Assembly (NCBI GenBank): GCA_003501365.1
Contig: DNPP01000299.1
Location: forward strand, 1 to 6,515
Direction: 5' to 3'
Length of the DNA stretch: 6,515 nucleotides
Origin: Bacillota bacterium
GTDB taxonomy: Bacteria; Bacillota; UBA4882; UBA8346
In this document: positions 1 to 4,647 of the stretch, piece by piece
Layout of the letters: every line of letters starts with the position of its first letter
Numbering within the stretch: the first letter of the stretch is position 1
Program-made: the position numbers and the translations under genes
The notes under the pieces: generated by a model
Databases searched by the model: none
Seen by the model: the letters and a program-made list of their open reading frames with translations, nothing else
Told to the model about the DNA's origin: nothing

Positions 1-281
1 AGGACGATTTACTCTTTGAGGAATTACGTAAATTACGGCGGGAGATAGCCACCCGGGAAGGAGTACCGCCCTATATTATCTTTGCCGATGTTACCCTGCA
101 TGAAATGGCCCAATATACTCCAACCGATGCCGGATCAATGTTGAAAATTAAAGGAGTGGGAGAGTCCAAACTTCAAAAATACGGGGACCTTTTTATAAAC
201 GTCATCCAAAAACATCGGACTGCAACCAAATTATCGGGCAATTCTGCGGATATGCATGGGATAGCCGAAATGGACTCGTAA
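1..281 (+). CDS. recQ: RecQ-type ATP-dependent DNA helicase, C-terminal fragment (HRDC domain)
   Basis: This is the 3' end of a gene that begins upstream of the window. Complete codons start at base 3, giving 92 residues before TAA at 279-281. The visible part is an HRDC domain (about visible residues 1-72). It has the helix FEELRKLRREIA, then GVPPYIIFADVTLHEMA, then a helix-hairpin-helix-like KGVGESKLQKYG (50-61). A short polar tail of about 20 residues follows. This order and wording match the end of bacterial RecQ helicases, 3'-5' DNA unwinding enzymes of recombination and fork repair in which HRDC helps bind DNA. The ATPase, RecQ-Ct zinc and winged-helix parts are outside the window. HRDC also occurs in RNase D and some UvrD-like helicases, but the IFADVTLHEMA stretch is most RecQ-like. 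No clear terminator follows, so read-through into metF is possible. Confidence 0.82.
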   Translation, partial: DDLLFEELRKLRREIATREGVPPYIIFADVTLHEMAQYTPTDAGSMLKIKGVGESKLQKYGDLFINVIQKHRTATKLSGNSADMHGIAEMDS

Positions 282-303
282 GGAAGGTATTTTCTAAATA
301 TAA

Positions 304-317
304 CCTTTTGGAAAAGG
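304..317. repeat. Short inverted repeat upstream of metF
   Basis: CCTTTT and AAAAGG are exact reverse complements separated by GG, giving a 14-bp near-palindrome in the gap between recQ and metF. As RNA it could form only a 5-bp stem with a UGGA loop. No T-tract follows, so it is a poor terminator. A protein-binding operator is possible but unproven. The rest of the gap (282-382) is A-rich; no SAM riboswitch would fit and no clear sigma-A promoter pair was found. Confidence 0.3.
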
Positions 318-366
318 AATTAGGAAATGAATGGCGAAAAATAAAAAGCTTATGTTAAATACGGTA

Positions 367-373
367 AAAGGTG
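367..373 (+). promoter_or_regulatory. Ribosome binding site that sets the metF start
   Basis: AAAGGTG matches the 3' half of the Shine-Dalgarno consensus (AGGTG) and lies 9 bases before the ATG at 383. An in-frame GTG at 371 overlaps this motif and has no ribosome binding site of its own, so GTG-371 is probably not the start. Confidence 0.5.
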
Positions 374-382
374 TTGTCCAAA

Positions 383-1261
383 ATGCGGATTAAGGAAATT
401 TATCTTCAAAAAAGTCCGGTTTTGTCTTTTGAAATCTTTCCGCCTAAGCCGGACTATCCTCTGGATACGGTTTTTCAGACGATTGAAGGGCTAAAGGATC
501 TTCACCCGGATTTTATCAGTGTCACTTACGGCGCCGGAGGTTCCAGCCGCGCCCGTACTATTGAAATTGCGGCCCGGGTAAAACGGGATTGCCAAATAGA
601 ATCACAAGCCCATTTGACCTGCGTCGGACATTCTCCTGCCGAACTCGATGCCATTATATCGGAAATCGGCGCGGAAGGAATTGAGAATATTTTGGCCTTA
701 CGGGGTGATCCGCCGCGAGATCAGCCCAATTATAACCCTGAGCCGGGTTATTATCGCGACTCCATCGAATTGGTCAAACACATCCGCAGTAAAGGCGGAT
801 TTTGCATCGGAGCAGCCGCTTATCCGGAGGGACATGTTGGGACTACCCGCTGGGAGCAGGATTGGCTCCGGCTCCGCGATAAAGTTGAAGAGGGAGTTGA
901 CTTTCTTTTAACGCAAATGTTCTTTGACAACCGGGTTTTCTTTAATTTTCAGGAGAATATGTTGCGTTTGGGAGTAAAAATACCGATCTCGCCGGGGATT
1001 ATGCCGGTTTTAAATATTAATCAAATTAAACGGATGATCAACTTGTCGGCAGCGTCGATTCCCGCCAAACTATTGATGATGTTTGACAAATATGGGGATA
1101 ATAATAAAGACTTTGAAAAAGCTGGGATTGAATACGCGATCAACCAAATTGATGATCTTTTGGCAAACGGGGTTGCCGGAATCCACCTCTGCACCATGAA
1201 TAAAGTGGAGCAGACAAGGATGATCGTTGAGGATTCACAATTAGGAGCAAGATATAAATGA
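383..1261 (+). CDS. metF: Methylenetetrahydrofolate reductase (MetF)
   Basis: This is a complete 292-aa FAD-dependent TIM-barrel enzyme that reduces 5,10-methylene-THF to 5-methyl-THF, the methyl donor for methionine synthesis (and, in some anaerobes, part of the Wood-Ljungdahl methyl branch). Family signatures run in order: FEIFPPK with E17 (equivalent to catalytic E28 of E. coli), SVTYGAGGSSR (46-56), AHLTCVG (76-82), LALRGDPP with D109 (E. coli D120, flavin contact), AAAYPEGH (144-151), LTQMFFDN with Q178 (substrate glutamine), PGIMPV (204-209) and the C-terminal HLCTMNK. Length matches E. coli MetF (296 aa). ATG-383 is preferred over in-frame GTG-371 because the ribosome binding site overlaps the GTG. 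The TGA stop overlaps the rpiA start. No metV partner or methionine synthase is in the window, so the electron donor (NAD(P)H or ferredoxin/MetV type) cannot be assigned. Confidence 0.95.
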   Translation: MRIKEIYLQKSPVLSFEIFPPKPDYPLDTVFQTIEGLKDLHPDFISVTYGAGGSSRARTIEIAARVKRDCQIESQAHLTCVGHSPAELDAIISEIGAEGIENILALRGDPPRDQPNYNPEPGYYRDSIELVKHIRSKGGFCIGAAAYPEGHVGTTRWEQDWLRLRDKVEEGVDFLLTQMFFDNRVFFNFQENMLRLGVKIPISPGIMPVLNINQIKRMINLSAASIPAKLLMMFDKYGDNNKDFEKAGIEYAINQIDDLLANGVAGIHLCTMNKVEQTRMIVEDSQLGARYK

Positions 1262-1962
1262 AAACCAATAGCGCCAATCAAGAACTTAAAAAAATGGTAG
1301 GTATTACCGCAGCTGATTTAATCAAGGATGAAATGACTTGTGGAATCGGGACCGGGTCGACAGTGGCTTTTTTCATTGAAGAGCTTGGACGGAGAGTCCA
1401 ACAGGAAGGACTAAGGATTACCGGAGTGCCGACTTCTTTTCAATCCAAATTGCTGTGTCGGCAGTACAATATCCCGGTTCAAGATACCCAGGACTGTTCG
1501 CGATTGGATATCGCGATTGATGGGGCTGATGAGGTTGATCCGGATCTCAACGTGATCAAGGGTGGCGGCGCTGCTCAAACCCGTGAGAAGATTGTCGCGG
1601 CAATGGCCGATCAATTTATCGTGATTGTCGATGAGACGAAGCTGGTACCCAAATTAAACCATGCTTTTCCGGTACCGATTGAGATTATTCCCGCCGCCTT
1701 AACTTTTGTAGAAAATAAACTTCAGCGAATGGGCGGGGAAGCAACTTTACGAATGGGTGTCCGTAAAGATGGCCCGGTAATCACCGATAATGGCCAATTT
1801 ATATTGGATGTGCAATTTAAACCGGACACCGACCTAAAGAACATTGATCGGGAGTTGCATCAAACGCCCGGTATAGTTGAGACGGGTTTATTCTTTGGTA
1901 TGGTAGCTATGACTCTGGTAGGCTCGGCTGCGGAAATGAAGGTTAAAACACTAAAGAAATAA
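1258..1962 (+). CDS. rpiA: Ribose-5-phosphate isomerase A (RpiA)
   Basis: This is a complete 234-aa cytosolic enzyme interconverting ribose-5-phosphate and ribulose-5-phosphate in the non-oxidative pentose phosphate pathway. It shows the phosphate-binding loop GIGTGST (29-35), the active-site block DIAIDGADEVD with D88 and D91, and KGGGAAQTREK with K101 and E110. These correspond to E. coli D81, D84, K94 and catalytic E103 at a constant +7 offset. IVDETK (123-128) and the C-terminal G-IVETGLFFGM segment are also typical. Length is close to the usual 220-235 aa. The start ATG shares ATGA with the metF stop and has AGGAG (1243-1247) 10 bases upstream inside metF, so translation is probably coupled to metF. 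No intrinsic terminator follows. The stop TAA runs into an ATG (TAATG) that opens a small ORF. Confidence 0.96.
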   Translation: MKTNSANQELKKMVGITAADLIKDEMTCGIGTGSTVAFFIEELGRRVQQEGLRITGVPTSFQSKLLCRQYNIPVQDTQDCSRLDIAIDGADEVDPDLNVIKGGGAAQTREKIVAAMADQFIVIVDETKLVPKLNHAFPVPIEIIPAALTFVENKLQRMGGEATLRMGVRKDGPVITDNGQFILDVQFKPDTDLKNIDRELHQTPGIVETGLFFGMVAMTLVGSAAEMKVKTLKK

Positions 1963-2132
1963 TGGAAAATATAGGCTATCAGAAACATGGCGGTTGCTCT
2001 TCCCGAAACGGGAAAAGCCCGTGTTCTAGGACACGCGTGTTAGGCTCCGCCGTCAAAAAAGGCGCGGAGAAGTTTAGACCGACAGGAATGATTTCATTTT
2101 TAATTGTCGACAGAACTAAGGAGTGTTCTTAA
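1962..2132 (+). CDS. Possible 56-aa small ORF bridging rpiA and gyrA (doubtful)
   Basis: An uninterrupted frame starts at ATG 1962-1964, sharing its A with the rpiA TAA, and ends at TAA 2130-2132, sharing its last A with the gyrA ATG. TAATG junctions therefore occur at both ends. The predicted peptide begins MENIGYQKHGGCSS, is rich in Lys/Arg, has three Cys (residues 12, 21, 55) and one short hydrophobic run (GMISFLIV, 42-49). I do not recognise it and assign no function. In favour are the exact fit between two genes and possible reinitiation from rpiA. Against are the lack of a ribosome binding site for this ATG, the short length, and the fact that much of the frame folds into strong hairpins, suggesting a nucleic-acid element instead. 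The gyrA ribosome binding site lies in its last codons. Confidence 0.25.
   Translation: MENIGYQKHGGCSSRNGKSPCSRTRVLGSAVKKGAEKFRPTGMISFLIVDRTKECS
2000..2109 (+). other. Hairpin-rich structured block in the rpiA-gyrA spacer
   Basis: Four consecutive inverted repeats can be read by eye. Hairpin 1 (2000-2014) has a 6-bp stem TTCCCG/CGGGAA with an AAA loop. Hairpin 2 (2020-2035) has CGTGT/ACACG around TCTAGG. Hairpin 3 (2045-2069) has CTCCGC/GCGGAG around a 13-base, A-rich loop. A weaker outer pair CGACA/TGTCG (2080-2084 with 2105-2109) encloses AATG/CATT. None is followed directly by a T-run typical of an intrinsic terminator. Possible roles are a gyrA leader element, an mRNA-processing or stability structure, or a dispersed intergenic repeat. 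It matches no riboswitch, T-box, 4.5S or RNase P signature that I recognise. Confidence 0.4.
2075..2104 (+). promoter_or_regulatory. Weak candidate sigma-A promoter for gyrA
   Basis: TAGACC (2075-2080; 4 of 6 to TTGACA) and TTTAAT (2099-2104; 5 of 6 to TATAAT) are separated by 18 bases. Initiation would fall near 2111, giving a leader of about 20 bases that keeps the gyrA ribosome binding site but excludes the hairpins upstream. Such matches are common by chance in A/T-rich spacers, so this is only a candidate. Confidence 0.25.
2118..2123 (+). promoter_or_regulatory. Ribosome binding site that sets the gyrA start
   Basis: AAGGAG lies 8 bases before ATG-2132. The in-frame GTG at 2123 uses the last G of this motif, so a start there would lack a binding site. 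The ATG yields the conventional GyrA N-terminus (MAEITDGKVVPV). Confidence 0.8.
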
Positions 2133-4597
2133 TGGCCGAAATTACGGACGGCAAAGTAGTACCAGTTGTGCTGGAACAGGAGATGCGTAATTCGTTTTTG
2201 GATTATGCAATGAGTGTTATTGTTGACCGGGCTTTACCCGATGTTCGCGACGGATTAAAGCCGGTTCATCGAAGGATCTTGTACGGCATGTACGAGTCCG
2301 GGGCCACTCCCGATAAGCCATACCGCAAATCCGCCCGTATTGTTGGAGATGTCATGGGGCGTTATCATCCCCACGGCGATTCATCCATTTATATGACCAT
2401 GGTTCGTATGGCCCAGGACTTCTCGTTCCGGGAGATGCTGGTCGATGGGCATGGTAATTTTGGCTCGATTGACGGCGACTCCCCGGCAGCGATGCGTTAC
2501 ACCGAAGTCCGCATGGCTAAATTAGCCATGGAAATGATGGCGGACATTGACAAGAAGACGGTCGACTTTAAGCCCAACTTTGATGAGAGTCTAGAGGAAC
2601 CGGTGGTATTACCGGCCCGTTTCCCAAACCTTTTGGTTAATGGATCGGAAGGGATTGCGGTCGGCATGGCTACCAAGATTCCACCTCATAATTTGGGGGA
2701 AGTCATTGACGGCACCATATTACTGATTGATAATCCGGAAGCCGATGATAAGGAATTGCTGCGGCTGGTAAAAGGGCCTGATTTTCCATTGGGAGCCACC
2801 ATTTTAGGCCGTGAAGGGATTCGAAACGCTTATCTCACCGGGCGGGGTTCAATCAAGGTCCGTTCTAAAACTCGTATTGAAGAGATGTCGAATGGGAAAA
2901 GCCGTATTATGGTTACGGAAATCCCTTATCAAGTCAATAAAGCTACCTTAATCGAAGAAATCGCCAATTTAGTAAGGGAAAAGACGATTGACGGCATCAC
3001 GGATTTGCGGGATGAGTCGGATCGTAATGATAAAGTACGGATTGTAATTGAGTTGCGTCGGGATGTCAATCCCAATGTTGTATTGAATCAACTCTTGAAA
3101 CATACAGCCATGCAGCAAAGTTATGGCGTCATTATGCTGGTGTTGGTTAATAATGAACCGAGGATATTATCCTTGCGGGAAGTTCTTCATTATTATCTGG
3201 AGCATCAGCGGGAAGTAGTTACCCGCCGTACCCAGTTTGATCTGGCTAAAGCGGAAGATCGGGCCCATATTTTAGAAGGATTACGGATCGCTCTTGACCA
3301 CATTGATGAAGTCATCCGTTTAATCCGTTCCTCCCGTACAGTGGACATCGCCAGGGAAGGCTTGATGACCCAGTTCGGGCTCTCTGAAAAACAAGCGCAA
3401 GCCATCCTGGAGATGCGGTTACAACGCTTAACCGGTTTAGAACGGGACAAGATTGAGAGCGAATATGCGGAGCTGGTCAAACTTATTGCTTATTATAAGG
3501 ATCTGTTGGCAGATGTCCATAAGATCATGCTGGTGATCAAGGATGAAATGTTGGCGATCAAGGAGAAATTTGCCAATCCTCGCCGGACGGATATTGTCGC
3601 CGGCGAAGAAGATTTCAATGATGAGGACTTGATTGCCGACGAGGATATCGTCGTGACCATGACTCATCTCGGTTATATCAAACGGCTGCCGGTGACTACG
3701 TACCGTAATCAAAAGAGGGGTGGCCGCGGGATTACCGGGATTTCTACCAAAGAGGACGATTTTGCAGAGCACTTTTTCATCTCATCAACCCATGAGACGT
3801 TATTGTTCTTTACCAATCAAGGACGGGTGTATCGACTCAAAGGCTATGAGATTCCCGAGACGGGAAGGCAGGCCCGCGGTACCGCAATCATCAATCTAAT
3901 TCAGGTGGAACCGGGAGAGCGGGTTAATGCGGTAATTCCGATTAAAGCCTTTGATCCCAACCAGTACTTATTTATGGGAACCAGACAGGGAGTGGTCAAA
4001 AAGACACCCCTAAATGAACTGGATACCAACCGTAAAGGCGGTTTGATCGGAATCAATCTGGATGAAAATGATGAGTTGATAGAGGTCAAACTGACGGACG
4101 GAAACAAAGAATTGATCATGGTAACCAAAAAAGGTCAATCTATCCGATTCCCGGAGACCGATGTCCGTTCCTTGGGGAGAACCGCCCGGGGAGTTAAAGG
4201 AATCACGTTGGAATCGGATGACCTGGTGGTAGGAATGGATACGGTACGAGAGCAATCCGATCTGGTGGTTATTACCGGCCTAGGGATGGGCAAACGGACT
4301 AGTTTGGATGAATACCGGGTTCAAACCAGAGGCGGTAAGGGAACTAAAGCCATCAAACTCACCAAGCGTCATGGTGTGATTGAAGGCATCAAAGTGGTTT
4401 CTGAAAACGACGAATTGATGATTATAACAGCAGAGGGCATTATCATTCGCATCAGTGTACAGAACATTTCACAAACCGGCCGAGATACTCAGGGAGTGCG
4501 GATTATGAAACTTGATGCTAAAGACCGGGTGGTCACCTTGGCCAGGGTGATCGGTGGTAAGGAAGAAGAGGATACTGAAGAACCAAGCGCCGAATAG
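2132..4597 (+). CDS. gyrA: DNA gyrase subunit A (GyrA)
   Basis: This is a complete 821-aa type IIA topoisomerase subunit. With GyrB it introduces negative supercoils using ATP; GyrA cuts and rejoins DNA. The N-terminal breakage-reunion domain (about 1-490) has FLDYAMSVIVDRALPDVRDGLKPVHRRIL, the QRDR around YHPHGDSSIYMTMVRMAQ, and catalytic Tyr123 in AAMRYTEVRMA. The C-terminal beta-pinwheel (about 500-805) carries the GyrA-box QKRGGRG (527-533), which marks gyrase rather than ParC, and further degenerate blade repeats such as QTRGGKG (731-737). The tail (810-821) is acidic (KEEEDTEEPSAE); acidic GyrA tails are known to tune DNA wrapping in E. coli. One oddity is Met88 where E. coli has Asp87, next to a normal Ser84 (E. 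coli Ser83). gyrB is not adjacent. The start is ATG-2132, with AAGGAG 8 bases upstream. Confidence 0.97.
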   Translation: MAEITDGKVVPVVLEQEMRNSFLDYAMSVIVDRALPDVRDGLKPVHRRILYGMYESGATPDKPYRKSARIVGDVMGRYHPHGDSSIYMTMVRMAQDFSFREMLVDGHGNFGSIDGDSPAAMRYTEVRMAKLAMEMMADIDKKTVDFKPNFDESLEEPVVLPARFPNLLVNGSEGIAVGMATKIPPHNLGEVIDGTILLIDNPEADDKELLRLVKGPDFPLGATILGREGIRNAYLTGRGSIKVRSKTRIEEMSNGKSRIMVTEIPYQVNKATLIEEIANLVREKTIDGITDLRDESDRNDKVRIVIELRRDVNPNVVLNQLLKHTAMQQSYGVIMLVLVNNEPRILSLREVLHYYLEHQREVVTRRTQFDLAKAEDRAHILEGLRIALDHIDEVIRLIRSSRTVDIAREGLMTQFGLSEKQAQAILEMRLQRLTGLERDKIESEYAELVKLIAYYKDLLADVHKIMLVIKDEMLAIKEKFANPRRTDIVAGEEDFNDEDLIADEDIVVTMTHLGYIKRLPVTTYRNQKRGGRGITGISTKEDDFAEHFFISSTHETLLFFTNQGRVYRLKGYEIPETGRQARGTAIINLIQVEPGERVNAVIPIKAFDPNQYLFMGTRQGVVKKTPLNELDTNRKGGLIGINLDENDELIEVKLTDGNKELIMVTKKGQSIRFPETDVRSLGRTARGVKGITLESDDLVVGMDTVREQSDLVVITGLGMGKRTSLDEYRVQTRGGKGTKAIKLTKRHGVIEGIKVVSENDELMIITAEGIIIRISVQNISQTGRDTQGVRIMKLDAKDRVVTLARVIGGKEEEDTEEPSAE

Positions 4598-4610
4598 GCG
4601 CTTTTTCTTT
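4585..4610 (+). terminator. Intrinsic terminator of gyrA, overlapping its stop codon
   Basis: A 7-bp perfect stem AAGCGCC/GGCGCTT (4585-4591 with 4597-4603) with a GAATA loop is followed by TTTCTTT. The gyrA TAG (4595-4597) sits in the loop and the first base of the 3' arm, so the hairpin also encodes the last residues of GyrA. It probably ends the gyrA transcript and separates it from the downstream regulator. Confidence 0.8.
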
Positions 4611-4633
4611 ATAGCAACAAGTCGGACAAACAT

Positions 4634-4638
4634 GAAGG
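4634..4638 (+). promoter_or_regulatory. Ribosome binding site of the MalT-like regulator
   Basis: GAAGG lies 9 bases before ATG-4648, supporting that start. Two other nearby ATGs (4632 and 4643) are in different frames and open only 7- and 9-codon ORFs. No convincing promoter was found in the 50-base gap after the gyrA stop. Confidence 0.5.
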
Positions 4639-4647
4639 TTGAATGGA

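Noticed and set aside
371..382. GTG-371 as the metF start
   Set aside because: It overlaps the ribosome binding site of ATG-383, lacks one of its own, and adds four residues not needed for the conserved MetF N-terminus.
282..382. SAM or T-box riboswitch for metF
   Set aside because: The gap is too short and A-rich, with no multi-stem fold or recognisable conserved core.
2000..2035. Intrinsic terminator for rpiA from hairpins 1 and 2
   Set aside because: No T-run follows either stem; the downstream bases are AAGCCC and CGTGTT.
2123..2131. GTG-2123 as the gyrA start
   Set aside because: It uses the last base of the AAGGAG ribosome binding site; ATG-2132 is well spaced and gives the usual GyrA N-terminus.
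3205..3772. Minus-strand open frames inside gyrA
   Set aside because: They lie entirely opposite highly conserved gyrA codons and resemble no known protein, so they are coding shadows.
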